Part shown: in pieces, positions 1-12,097 of the stretch | How positions within the stretch are numbered: the first letter of the stretch is position 1 | Layout of the letters: each line of letters opens with the position of its first letter | Source: Thiobacillaceae bacterium | Lineage (GTDB): Bacteria > Pseudomonadota > Gammaproteobacteria > Burkholderiales > Thiobacillaceae | DNA length: 57,059 nt | Direction: 5' to 3' | Assembly (NCBI GenBank): GCA_025054655.1 | Contig: JANWZL010000133.1 | Coordinates: 1-57,059, forward strand | Made by a program: the position numbers and the translations under genes | The notes under the pieces: generated by a model | Database searches by the model: none | The model's input: only the letters and a program-made list of their open reading frames with translations | Told to the model about the DNA's origin: nothing

Positions 1-3587
<3,587 letters not shown>

Positions 3588-3643
3588 ACGCGGCAGCGGG
3601 GCCCATCGCTCGGTGCGCGCTGCTTCCTGCGCCGGTCACGGCT

Positions 3644-3662
3644 GGTCACATACCCTGTGACC
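3644..3662. promoter_or_regulatory. Perfect 7-bp inverted repeat upstream of the HIT-like gene
   Basis: GGTCACA-TACCC-TGTGACC lies in the metH/HIT-gene spacer. Further GTCAC copies occur nearby, at about 3634 and 3671. The half-sites are in the opposite order from a CRP site. No T-tract follows, so it is more likely an operator than a terminator. A GATAAT at 3717-3722 could be the -10 of the next gene, but no good -35 is seen. Confidence 0.3.
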
Positions 3663-3754
3663 CGCTGCGTGTCACGCATGCGGTCGAGCCTCACCCCTGC
3701 AGTGCGTGGCGTGCTGGATAATGTCGGCACCACCAGACCTGTGCCTGCCCCGCT

Positions 3755-4795
3755 ATGAGCTTGCCTGCGTCATTGTCCAGCCCTGACCACTTCCACACCC
3801 TTTATGTCGCGGGTCTTACTCGCCTGCTCGGTCCCGAGGCCGGCCCGGGTGGTTACATCCTGGCCTTGGCCAACGCCGCCCTCGATGCCATGCTGTGGCA
3901 GACGCTTGAGCGCCGGCTGGAAGAGCGGCACTATCACCTGGGGGCACTGGTGACCAGCGCCTTGCGTCAGGGCCGTGCGTTGGACGTGCCGGAAGACGAC
4001 CTCGTGGTATTGCTCAAGTTGATGGCCATGGGCTTCGAGTCCGTGGGCCGCGCAGAGCGGCGTCAGGCCGGACCCTGGGAGCTGAGCTACAACCCCCTGC
4101 GTGCCCTGCGCCCACCGCGGGCGAGCCGCCGGCGCATGGCGGGTCTGTACACCCCCTTCGACCCGGAGGGCTTCCACTTCAACCGCCCCGAGCTGCAGGC
4201 CGAGCTCATGTGGTCGGGCGAATTGCTGGGGCGGGAGGCGCGGCTGTACTACAACAAATTCCCCTTGGTCGAGCTGCACGGTATCCTGGTGCCGGAGCCC
4301 GGGTGCGAGCGTGCGCAATGGCTGACCGCCGAGCTGCACGACTGGGCCTGGGAGGTGACACAGGCGCTGGCACGGACGCTGCCGGGCTTCGGCCTGGCCT
4401 ACAACAGCCTCGGCGCCCATGCCTCGGTCAACCATCTGCATTTTCAGAGCTTCGTGCGCACGGCCCCCCTGCCCGTGGCCTTGCCGCAGTGGACGCACAA
4501 CGGTGGCGCGCAACCCTATCCGAGCGCCTGCCAGCGTTTCGACGCCGCCGCGCCCGCCTGGGCGGCGATCGAGGCCCTGCATGCCCAGGGCCGGCCCTAC
4601 AACCTGATCTATCTGCCCGGCCGACTCTATTTGCTGCCGCGGCGCGCGCAAGGCGACTACCCGTGTGCAGCCTGGACGCAGGGGCACGCGTGGTACGAGA
4701 TGGCCGGTGGGGTGGTGGCCAGCAGCCGGGCGGATTACCAGACGCTGCAGGCCGAAGCGGTGGCCGAACAGCTGCGCCAGGTGAGGTGGGATTGA
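3755..4795 (+). CDS. HIT-superfamily nucleotide phosphorylase/transferase-like protein
   Basis: 346 residues. The central segment AHASVNHLHFQSF (about residues 223-235) resembles the histidine-triad active site, in the NHLHF form found in the GDP-hexose phosphorylase and Ap4A phosphorylase branches. The upstream YYNKFPLVELHGILVPE block also fits the core fold of that group. Family knowledge suggests phosphorolysis or nucleotidyl transfer on a nucleoside diphosphate sugar or dinucleoside polyphosphate; the substrate cannot be read from sequence. No signal peptide is seen, so it is probably cytoplasmic. The start is the ATG at 3755; no strong Shine-Dalgarno is visible. The stop is two bases before the GTG of yhdP, so the two are probably co-transcribed. 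Confidence 0.6.
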   Translation: MSLPASLSSPDHFHTLYVAGLTRLLGPEAGPGGYILALANAALDAMLWQTLERRLEERHYHLGALVTSALRQGRALDVPEDDLVVLLKLMAMGFESVGRAERRQAGPWELSYNPLRALRPPRASRRRMAGLYTPFDPEGFHFNRPELQAELMWSGELLGREARLYYNKFPLVELHGILVPEPGCERAQWLTAELHDWAWEVTQALARTLPGFGLAYNSLGAHASVNHLHFQSFVRTAPLPVALPQWTHNGGAQPYPSACQRFDAAAPAWAAIEALHAQGRPYNLIYLPGRLYLLPRRAQGDYPCAAWTQGHAWYEMAGGVVASSRADYQTLQAEAVAEQLRQVRWD

Positions 4796-4797
4796 GC

Positions 4798-7700
4798 GTG
4801 GCGGCGCCGCTGCCCACGAGAGGTCGGGCCACAGCGCGGCCCCGTTATCTGATCGCCCTGCGCCGCACCGCCCACTACGCCGTCTATCTGCTGGCGGGCG
4901 CGCTCATCGTGCTGTCGGCCCTGGCGCTGGCCCTGCGGGTGTGGTTGTTGCCGCACATCGACCACTACCGCCCCGTCCTCGAACGACGGCTCGCCCTCGC
5001 CACCGGGGTCGATGTGCGCATCGATCACGTCGCGGCCGAGTGGCAGGGCCTGCAGCCCACCGTCATCCTGCGTGGTGTGCGCTTCAGCACGGGTGAGGCG
5101 GCCGCGCTGCTCACGTTGCCCAGACTGCAGGCCACCTTGTCCTGGCTCAGCCTGCTGCGGCTGGAGCCACGTTTCGCCGCGATCGATCTCGACCGGCCTC
5201 ACCTGGTCGTCGCGCGCGACGCATACGGCGTCGTGCACGTGGCCGGCATACCGGTCAACACCGAAGGCGCACCCAGCGCACTGCCCGACTGGTTGTTGCG
5301 CCAGCCACGCCTGCGGGTGCGCGATGCCACCGTGGTGTGGCGTGACGAACGGCTCGCCGCGCCGCCGCTCACCTTGAGCGCGATCGAGTTCGTCCTCGTC
5401 AACCGGTTCGGCCGTCACCGCCTGGCCCTGACCGCACGCCCCCCTGTCGCCGTGGCGCAGTGGCTGGACGTGCGCGCCGATTTCCGCGGCCGCAGCATCG
5501 CGCGGCTGCAGGACTTCGCCGGCCAGTTCTACGTCTTCGCGCAAGGGGCGCAATCGGCCGCCTTGCGCACCTGGGCGCCTTGGGCGCAGGCAGCGGTGCG
5601 CAGCGGCGAGGGCACGCTGCGGCTGTGGTTGGACTTCTCGCGCCGGCGCATCGACGCGGTGATGGGCGACGTGCGGCTGCGCCAGGTGCGGTTGGGTCCG
5701 AGCGCAAACCTGCCCGAGGTCGCCTTCGAGCGTATCGAAGGGCGTCTGGGCTGGCGCCGCGCGCGCACGGGCGAGGATTACTTCGTCGAAGGCCTTAGCT
5801 TCGTCTCGCCCCAGGGTCACACGGCCGCCCCCGCTAGCCTGCGCCTGCACCTGGGCCGGCGCACCGACGCCGGTTACGAACAGCTGAAGGTGGAGAGCGA
5901 TCCTCTGCAGCTGGAGGCACTGACTGCCCTGACCGGCTCGGTGCCGTTTCCGCAGCATATCCACGACCTGATCGAGGCACACGCGCCGCGTGGGGTTCTA
6001 CAGCGGCTGCGGCTACACTGGAGACGTGGCGGCGAGTTTGCCCTCGAAGCGCGGCTGCGCGACGTGAGCCTGCGCGCCGCCGGCGACATCCCGGGCTTCG
6101 GCGGTCTGTCCGGCGAGATCACGGCCACCGACCACGGGGGGCGTGCACGGCTCGAAGGCCGGCGGTTCAGCTTCGATGCGCCCAAGATCTTCCGCCATAC
6201 GCTCGCCTTCGACACCCTGCAGGCCCAGTTGAGCTGGCAGCGGCGGGCCGATGCGGCGATCGAGGTGCGCATCAGCGCGCTGCAACTGAGCAATGCCGAC
6301 GTGCAGGGCAGCGCGGGCGGCCGGCTGCTATGGCGCAAAGGCGCCGCACCCGAGGTGGACCTGACCGCGCGGCTACAGCGCGCCCTAGGCAACGCGGTGT
6401 GGCGTTATCTGCCGCACGCGGTCTCGGACGACGCCTACGATTGGCTCAGACGCGGCATCCGCGCTGGGCTGTCGGACGACACGCGGCTCATCCTGCGCGG
6501 CCCACTCGACCGCTTCCCGTTCCACCAGGGCGGTGGCCAGTTCCGCGTCGATGTGGCGGTGCGCGACGCCGTGGTGGATGTCGCCCCCGGCTGGCCGCGG
6601 TTCAGCGCCGTCAATGGTCGGTTAGTCTTCCGCGACACGGCCCTAGAGCTGGAGCTCGAGCGCGCCGCGGTGGAGGGCATCGGCGGCATCGAACTGACCG
6701 GCATCCGCGGGCTGATCCCCGACCTGCATTTCACCCAGGACGAGATGCTGCACATCGAGGGGCGCGCGCGCGGCCCCACGGCGGCCTTCCTCGACTACAT
6801 CCGGGCCAGCCCGGTGCACGACTACACGGGCAGGTTCACCGAGCAGATGCGCGCCGAGGGCCAGGGTTTGCTCGCCTTGCGCCTCAACCTGCCGCTGCGC
6901 CGCATCGATGACAGCACGGTGAGCGGCGTCTACCGCATCCTCGACAACCGCCTCGACCCCGGACGCGACCTGCCGGTGTTGGAGCACCTCAAAGGGGACC
7001 TCGCCTTCACCCATCGCGACATCCACGCCCGCGCGCTCAGCGCTTTCTTGTTCGGACAGCCGGCCGCGCTCGCCCTACACAGCGCCCCGGGCGGGCGGGT
7101 GTTGCTGACGCTCAACGGCCGCATCACACCCGAGCCGCTGACGCGCTGGCTGCCGCAAGGCCTTGTGCAGCGACTGTCCGGCAGCGCGACTTACCGCGCC
7201 GAGCTCACTCTGCACCCGCAACACACCGACCTGAGGGTGGACAGCGATCTGCGCGGGCTGGCCATAGACCTGCCGGCCCCCTTGGGCAAGACGGCGCAGC
7301 AGACGAAAAACCTGTCGATCGTCCACCTCCAGGGCGATGCCGGCCGTGCCGAGCTCACGCTGCGCTATGGCGAGTACGTCTCGTTGCGGGCCCGTCTGCC
7401 GACCAACGCGGCGGAGCCGGCCGCCATCGCCGTGGCCATCGGTCAGAACGAGGCCCCCGCTGCGCGTGAGCCCGGTGTCCGTCTGGCCATCGCCCAGACC
7501 CGGCTGGACCTTGACCCCTGGCTGGCCCTGCTCGAAGGTCCCTCGCAGCGCGGCCTACCTTGGCTGGGCATGACACTCGTCGCCGGCGAGCTGACCGTCC
7601 TCCACCGGCGTATCAGCAACGCCCAGATCAGCGCACGGCCGGACGACGCGGGCTGGCAGGTGCAGATCGCCAGCCGTGAGGTGCAAGGCGAGCTGCACTG

Positions 7701-8625
7701 GCAGGGTGGCAGCACGCCTGCCCTGCTGCGCGGCCGTTTCCGCCGTCTGGAGTTGCCGCAGGCGGTGAGCGGCGGGCAGTCCACCTCTGCACGCCGGCTG
7801 ACCTTCGCGCTGGATGTGCAGGCCGACAGCTTCCTGCTCGGCGGGCGCGAGCTGGGGGGGCTGCAGCTTGCCGCCCAGCCCGAGGCGCAGGGGCTGCGCC
7901 TGATCAACCTGCGCTTGGTCAACCCCGATGCCCGACTGGAGGCGAGCGGCCTCATCGCCGCCGACCCGCGGGGCGCTAGCCGCATCGAGCTGCGGCTCGA
8001 CAGCGGCAACCTGAACGGCCTGCTCACGCGCCTGGGTTACCCCGGCAACGTGCGACGTGGCGAGGGCAGCCTGGGCGGCCACCTCACCTGGCCGGGGGGG
8101 TTGGCCGAATTCTCTCTCGACCGGCTCGGCGGCGAGCTGGACGTGCGGCTGACCAAAGGGCAGTTCCTCAAGCTCGACCCCGGTGCTGGACGGCTGCTCG
8201 GGGTGTTGAGCCTGCAGGCCCTGCCGCGGCGCATCGCGCTCGACTTCCGCGACGTCTTCAGCGAGGGTTTCGCCTTCGACGAGCTGACCGCACCCATCAA
8301 GCTCGGGCAGGGGGTGATGCAGGTGGCGGAGCTGAAAATGCGCGGACCGGCGGCCAGCGTGACCTTGCGCGGCTCCATCGATCTGGTGCGCGAGACCCAG
8401 GATCTGCGCGTGTCCGTCCAGCCCCGGCTGGAGGAGACGATCGCGGCTGGGGCCATGCTGGTCAACCCCGCCGTCGGGGTGGGGGCGCTGGTGGCCGGCA
8501 AGGTGCTCAAGGACCCCATCAGCCGTGCCGTTAGCTTCGAATACCAGGTCCGTGGCAGCTGGGCCGAGCCCGAGGTGACACGGCTACCGCGTCCGCGCGC
8601 CGCCGCGGAGGATGCGCCGCAGTAA
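4798..8625 (+). CDS. yhdP: YhdP family AsmA-like protein (outer-membrane phospholipid homeostasis)
   Basis: About 1275 residues, close to E. coli YhdP (about 1266). One N-terminal membrane anchor (YLLAGALIVLSALALALRVW, about residues 24-45) is followed by a long beta-rich periplasmic region with repeated AsmA/DUF3971-type segments, for example VNARLVF-like and GxLxGRG-like strands. It ends in the AsmA_2-like region around FLKLDPGAGRLLGVLSLQAL (about residues 1120-1140), which is diagnostic of the family. YhdP-type proteins bridge the envelope and influence phospholipid flow to the outer membrane. The GTG at 4798 is chosen because it sits just after the preceding stop; a TTG at 4792 is possible. 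The open frame extends much further upstream but there overlaps the HIT-like gene, so that part is not used. It begins the conserved yhdP-nitrilase-tldD order. Confidence 0.9.
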   Translation: MAAPLPTRGRATARPRYLIALRRTAHYAVYLLAGALIVLSALALALRVWLLPHIDHYRPVLERRLALATGVDVRIDHVAAEWQGLQPTVILRGVRFSTGEAAALLTLPRLQATLSWLSLLRLEPRFAAIDLDRPHLVVARDAYGVVHVAGIPVNTEGAPSALPDWLLRQPRLRVRDATVVWRDERLAAPPLTLSAIEFVLVNRFGRHRLALTARPPVAVAQWLDVRADFRGRSIARLQDFAGQFYVFAQGAQSAALRTWAPWAQAAVRSGEGTLRLWLDFSRRRIDAVMGDVRLRQVRLGPSANLPEVAFERIEGRLGWRRARTGEDYFVEGLSFVSPQGHTAAPASLRLHLGRRTDAGYEQLKVESDPLQLEALTALTGSVPFPQHIHDLIEAHAPRGVLQRLRLHWRRGGEFALEARLRDVSLRAAGDIPGFGGLSGEITATDHGGRARLEGRRFSFDAPKIFRHTLAFDTLQAQLSWQRRADAAIEVRISALQLSNADVQGSAGGRLLWRKGAAPEVDLTARLQRALGNAVWRYLPHAVSDDAYDWLRRGIRAGLSDDTRLILRGPLDRFPFHQGGGQFRVDVAVRDAVVDVAPGWPRFSAVNGRLVFRDTALELELERAAVEGIGGIELTGIRGLIPDLHFTQDEMLHIEGRARGPTAAFLDYIRASPVHDYTGRFTEQMRAEGQGLLALRLNLPLRRIDDSTVSGVYRILDNRLDPGRDLPVLEHLKGDLAFTHRDIHARALSAFLFGQPAALALHSAPGGRVLLTLNGRITPEPLTRWLPQGLVQRLSGSATYRAELTLHPQHTDLRVDSDLRGLAIDLPAPLGKTAQQTKNLSIVHLQGDAGRAELTLRYGEYVSLRARLPTNAAEPAAIAVAIGQNEAPAAREPGVRLAIAQTRLDLDPWLALLEGPSQRGLPWLGMTLVAGELTVLHRRISNAQISARPDDAGWQVQIASREVQGELHWQGGSTPALLRGRFRRLELPQAVSGGQSTSARRLTFALDVQADSFLLGGRELGGLQLAAQPEAQGLRLINLRLVNPDARLEASGLIAADPRGASRIELRLDSGNLNGLLTRLGYPGNVRRGEGSLGGHLTWPGGLAEFSLDRLGGELDVRLTKGQFLKLDPGAGRLLGVLSLQALPRRIALDFRDVFSEGFAFDELTAPIKLGQGVMQVAELKMRGPAASVTLRGSIDLVRETQDLRVSVQPRLEETIAAGAMLVNPAVGVGALVAGKVLKDPISRAVSFEYQVRGSWAEPEVTRLPRPRAAAEDAPQ

Positions 8626-8703
8626 GGCGCAGCGCCGTGCATGCCTTGCCGTGTAAGGCAGGGATTGTGTAAGTTTTGTATTTTTGCCCGTTGCGCCGCC
8701 CCC

Positions 8704-9630
8704 GTGAGCACGAAAACCGCCACACCCACCTCCAGCTTCGCCAAGACCCGCTCCCGCAGCGCGCCCAGGCCCACGCCCGAGACCACCGGCGTGGTGCGCG
8801 TGGCCGCCATCCAGATGGCCTCCGGCCCCAACGTCTCGGCCAACCTCGCCGAGGCCGAGCGCCTGATCCAGATGGCGGCCGCAACTGGGGCGAGGCTCGT
8901 CGCCCTGCCCGAATACTTCGCCATCATGGGGCTTAAGGACACCGACAAGGTGGCGGTGCGCGAGCAGCCCGGCAAAGGCCCCATCCAGGCCTTCCTCGCC
9001 GCCCAGGCCAAGAAGCACGGCATCTGGCTGGTGGGCGGCTCGGTGCCGCTGGAGTGCGGCGAGCCGGACAAGGTGTACAACAGCTGCTTGGTGTACAACG
9101 ACAAAGGGCGGTTGGTGGCCCGCTACGACAAGATCCATCTGTTCGGCCTGTCGCTGGGCGCCGAACAATACCGCGAGGAGACCACCATCAAGCCGGGCCG
9201 CCGGGTTGTGGTGGTGGACAGTCCCTTCGGCCGCATGGGCCTGTCGATCTGCTACGACTTGCGTTTTCCCGAGCTCTACCGCGCCATGGGGGCGGTGGAC
9301 CTCATCCTGGTGCCCTCCGCCTTCACTGCCACCACCGGCAAGGCCCATTTCGAGACCCTCATCCGCGCCCGCGCCATCGAAAACCTCGCCTACGTCATCG
9401 CCCCCGCCCAGGGCGGCTACCACCTCTCCGGCCGCGAGACCCATGGCGACACCATGATCGTCGATCCCTGGGGCAACATCCTCGACCGGCTGCCGCGCGG
9501 TTCCGGCGTGGTCACTGCCGGCATCAACCGCGCCTACCAGGAGAGCTTGCGCGCCAGCCTCCCCGCCCTCAAGCACCGCACCCTGAACTGCGGCGACCCC
9601 GAGCTGGTCGAATTGATCAAGGCCATCTGA
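8704..9630 (+). CDS. Nitrilase-family carbon-nitrogen hydrolase (Nit/deaminated-glutathione-amidase-like)
   Basis: A cytoplasmic amidase of the carbon-nitrogen hydrolase superfamily with the complete Glu-Lys-Cys triad: E70 (ALPEYF), K143 (RYDKIHLFG) and C183 (SICYDLRFPELY), numbered from the GTG at 8704. The DLRFPELYR continuation and the gene's place between yhdP and tldD point to the Nit1/YbeM branch, which hydrolyses deaminated glutathione. That substrate is family knowledge and was not seen directly. The conserved domain begins near residue 30 (VVRVAAIQMAS), so the first 29 residues are of low complexity and the true start could be later. An ATG at 8641 would add a cysteine-rich leader and looks unlikely. 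Confidence 0.85.
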   Translation: MSTKTATPTSSFAKTRSRSAPRPTPETTGVVRVAAIQMASGPNVSANLAEAERLIQMAAATGARLVALPEYFAIMGLKDTDKVAVREQPGKGPIQAFLAAQAKKHGIWLVGGSVPLECGEPDKVYNSCLVYNDKGRLVARYDKIHLFGLSLGAEQYREETTIKPGRRVVVVDSPFGRMGLSICYDLRFPELYRAMGAVDLILVPSAFTATTGKAHFETLIRARAIENLAYVIAPAQGGYHLSGRETHGDTMIVDPWGNILDRLPRGSGVVTAGINRAYQESLRASLPALKHRTLNCGDPELVELIKAI

Positions 9631-9687
9631 ACCCTCCCTCATCCTCTACCACTAGACTCCTCACCCCTCTTCCTCCCACCTCAACAC

Positions 9688-11130
9688 ATGGACGCCCAGA
9701 CCCTGTTCGCCACCGCCCAGTCCACCCTGCTCGCCCCCAACGAGCTGGACACCCCCCAGGTCGAATCCATCTTTGGGCTGCTCGCCGCGCACAAGCTGGA
9801 CGACGCCGACCTCTATTTCCAATACACGCGCTCCGAGGCCTGGAGCCTGGAGGAAGGGCAGGTCAAGTCCGGCAGCTTCAACATCGACCAGGGCGTGGGG
9901 GTGCGTGCCGTGGTGGGCGACAAGACCGCCTTCGCCTATTCCGACGACCTGAGCCTCGCCGCCATCCGCCAGGCGGCGCTGACCGCCCGCGCCATCGCCC
10001 TGGCCGGCGGTACGGCGCACGTGCCCATCCCCTCGCGGGTGACCGGCCGCAGCCTTTACGCCCCCGTGGATCCGCTCGCCTCGCTCACCGAGGCCGACAA
10101 GGTGGCCCTACTGCACCGGCTGGAGGCCTATGCCCGCGGGCTGGATGCGCGCGTGATCCAGGTCATGGCCACCCTCGCCGGCGAGTATGAAGTGGTGTTC
10201 ATCGCCCGGCTCGACGGCCGTATGGCCGCCGACGTGCGGCCGCTCGTGCGTCTGTCGCTCACGGTCATCGTCGAGCAGGACGGCCGCCGCGAGCAGGGCA
10301 CTGCCGGCGGCGGCGGTCGCTTCGACTATGGCTATTTCACCGAGGCGCGGCTACGCGAGTATGCAGAGCACGCAGTGAAACAGGCCCTGGTCAACCTGGA
10401 GGCCCGCCCCGCCCCCGCCGGCCCCATGACCGTGGTGCTAGGCCCCGGCTGGCCCGGCATCCTCTTGCACGAGGCGGTGGGCCATGGGCTGGAGGGCGAC
10501 TTCAACCGTAAGGGGACCTCTGCCTTCAGCGGGCGCCTGGGCGAGCGTGTGGCCGCCGCGGGGGTGACCGTGGTGGACGACGGCACGCTGCCGCAGCGGC
10601 GCGGCTCGCTCAACATCGATGACGAGGGCACCCCCACCCAGTGCACGGTGCTCATCGAGGACGGCATCCTGCGCGGCTACATGCAGGACAGCCTCAACGC
10701 CAGGCTCATGGGCATGCGGCCGACCGGCAACGCCCGGCGCGAATCCTTCGCCAACCTGCCCATGCCGCGCATGACCAACACCTACATGCTGGCCGGTCCG
10801 CACGACCCGTGCGAGATCATCGCCTCGGTCGAGGACGGCCTATACGCGGTCAACTTCGGCGGCGGCCAGGTGGACATCACCAGCGGCAAGTTCGTCTTCT
10901 CCGCCGCCGAGGCCTACCGCATCGAAAACGGCCGCATCACCTACCCGGTCAAGGGCGCCACCCTGATCGGCAACGGCCCCGAGGCCCTCACCCGCGTGAG
11001 CATGATCGGCAACGACCTGCAACTCGACCCCGGCATCGGCACCTGCGGCAAGGACGGCCAGAGCGTGCCGGTGGGCGTGGGCCAGCCCACCCTGCGCATC
11101 GACGGGCTCACCGTGGGTGGGACGCACTGA
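9688..11130 (+). CDS. tldD: Metalloprotease TldD
   Basis: 480 residues, the usual TldD length. TldD pairs with TldE/PmbA to form a cytoplasmic zinc protease that trims unfolded peptides, including microcin and CcdA-type substrates. The zinc motif [11 protein letters not shown] starts at residue 261. The C-terminal [16 protein letters not shown] and GNGPEAL blocks are family signatures. tldE/pmbA is not in the window. The gene follows the nitrilase gene by 57 bp of very pyrimidine-rich sequence (9635-9684), which leaves no clear Shine-Dalgarno. Confidence 0.97.
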   Translation: MDAQTLFATAQSTLLAPNELDTPQVESIFGLLAAHKLDDADLYFQYTRSEAWSLEEGQVKSGSFNIDQGVGVRAVVGDKTAFAYSDDLSLAAIRQAALTARAIALAGGTAHVPIPSRVTGRSLYAPVDPLASLTEADKVALLHRLEAYARGLDARVIQVMATLAGEYEVVFIARLDGRMAADVRPLVRLSLTVIVEQDGRREQGTAGGGGRFDYGYFTEARLREYAEHAVKQALVNLEARPAPAGPMTVVLGPGWPGILLHEAVGHGLEGDFNRKGTSAFSGRLGERVAAAGVTVVDDGTLPQRRGSLNIDDEGTPTQCTVLIEDGILRGYMQDSLNARLMGMRPTGNARRESFANLPMPRMTNTYMLAGPHDPCEIIASVEDGLYAVNFGGGQVDITSGKFVFSAAEAYRIENGRITYPVKGATLIGNGPEALTRVSMIGNDLQLDPGIGTCGKDGQSVPVGVGQPTLRIDGLTVGGTH

Positions 11131-11161
11131 GTCCAGGCTATCCGCGCTCGGTCAGGGGTAG

Positions 11162-11177
11162 AGGGCCGCAAGGCCCT
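11162..11177. terminator. GNRA-capped hairpin between convergent genes
   Basis: AGGGCC-GCAA-GGCCCT forms a 6-bp GC stem with a GCAA tetraloop between the ends of tldD and the sodium-channel gene. No U-tract follows on either strand, so termination here is only a possibility. Confidence 0.3.
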
Positions 11178-11206
11178 ACTGCCCGCGGCTTGGTTGGTGA
11201 GCCTTT

Positions 11207-12079
11207 CTATGCACCCTGGGCATCGCGTTCGCGCTGGGCCCGGAGCGCCTCTTTCAGCGCCGCGATCTCCGCCCGCAGGGCCCTGAGTTCGGCGTGTAGG
11301 TCCGCCTCGATGTGGGTGCGCGCCGCCTCCACCGCTGCCACCGTCTCGGCGTGTTCACGCTCGCCGAAGGACTGCATGGCGTTGACGATGATGGCGATGA
11401 ACAGATTGAGCATGGTGAAGGTGGCGATCAGGATGAAAGGGATGAAGAAGGCCCAGGCGTAGGGGAAGTGCTCCATCACCGGCCGGGCGATGCCCATGGA
11501 CCAGCTCTCCAGGGTCATGATCTGGAACAGGGTGTAGAGCGAGCGGCCGAGGTCGCCGAACCATTCCGGGTGGGTGGCGGCGAACAGATTGGTGGCGATC
11601 ACCGCGAAGACGTAATAGACGATGGCCAGCACCAGGACGATGGAGCCCAGGCCTGGGATGGCGGCGAGCAGCGCGCCCACCACCTTGCGCATGGCCGGCA
11701 CCAGGGTGAGGATGCGCAGCACCCGCAGCACGCGCAGCGCGCGCAGCACGGCGAACTGGCCGGTGGCGGGCAGCAGGGCGATGGCTACCACGACGAAGTC
11801 GAACAGGCTCCAGGGGTCGCGGAAGAAGGCCAGGCGGTGTACGTAGATGCGCACAGCGAGCTCCAACACGAACACCGACAGGATGACTGTATCCAGAGTG
11901 TGGATGAGGCCGCCGGCGGCGGCCATGACCGAGGGGACGGTCTCCAGGCCCAGGGTGACCGCGTTGATGAGGATGAGGGCGAGGATGGCGTGCTGCACGC
12001 GCGCATCCTCGATGAAGAGGGCGAGTCGCTCGCGCAGACCTATCCTGGTGGTGTCAGCGGTCACAGGTGCGCCGACCAT
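11207..12079 (-). CDS. NaChBac-type voltage-gated sodium channel
   Basis: A single-domain, six-transmembrane voltage-gated channel of about 290 residues; four copies would form the pore in the inner membrane. The S4 voltage sensor has arginines at three-residue spacing (VLRALRVLRVLRILTLV, about residues 111-127). The pore loop has TLESW at residues 189-193, the sodium-selective filter of bacterial NaV channels. S6 (MLNLFIAIIVNAMQSF) leads into a C-terminal heptad-rich coiled coil (HIEADLHAELRALRAEIAAL), which tetramerises these channels. The ATG at 12079 is preferred over a GTG at 12088. It starts 18 bases after the SulP stop, so it is probably co-transcribed with the anion transporter. Confidence 0.92.
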   Translation of the reverse strand: MVGAPVTADTTRIGLRERLALFIEDARVQHAILALILINAVTLGLETVPSVMAAAGGLIHTLDTVILSVFVLELAVRIYVHRLAFFRDPWSLFDFVVVAIALLPATGQFAVLRALRVLRVLRILTLVPAMRKVVGALLAAIPGLGSIVLVLAIVYYVFAVIATNLFAATHPEWFGDLGRSLYTLFQIMTLESWSMGIARPVMEHFPYAWAFFIPFILIATFTMLNLFIAIIVNAMQSFGEREHAETVAAVEAARTHIEADLHAELRALRAEIAALKEALRAQRERDAQGA

Positions 12080-12097
12080 GCCCCGCACCCCGGTACA

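Noticed and set aside
4210-4797. Upstream extension of the yhdP frame
   Set aside because: It overlaps the HIT-like gene and lacks YhdP features; the membrane anchor and family start lie after 4798.
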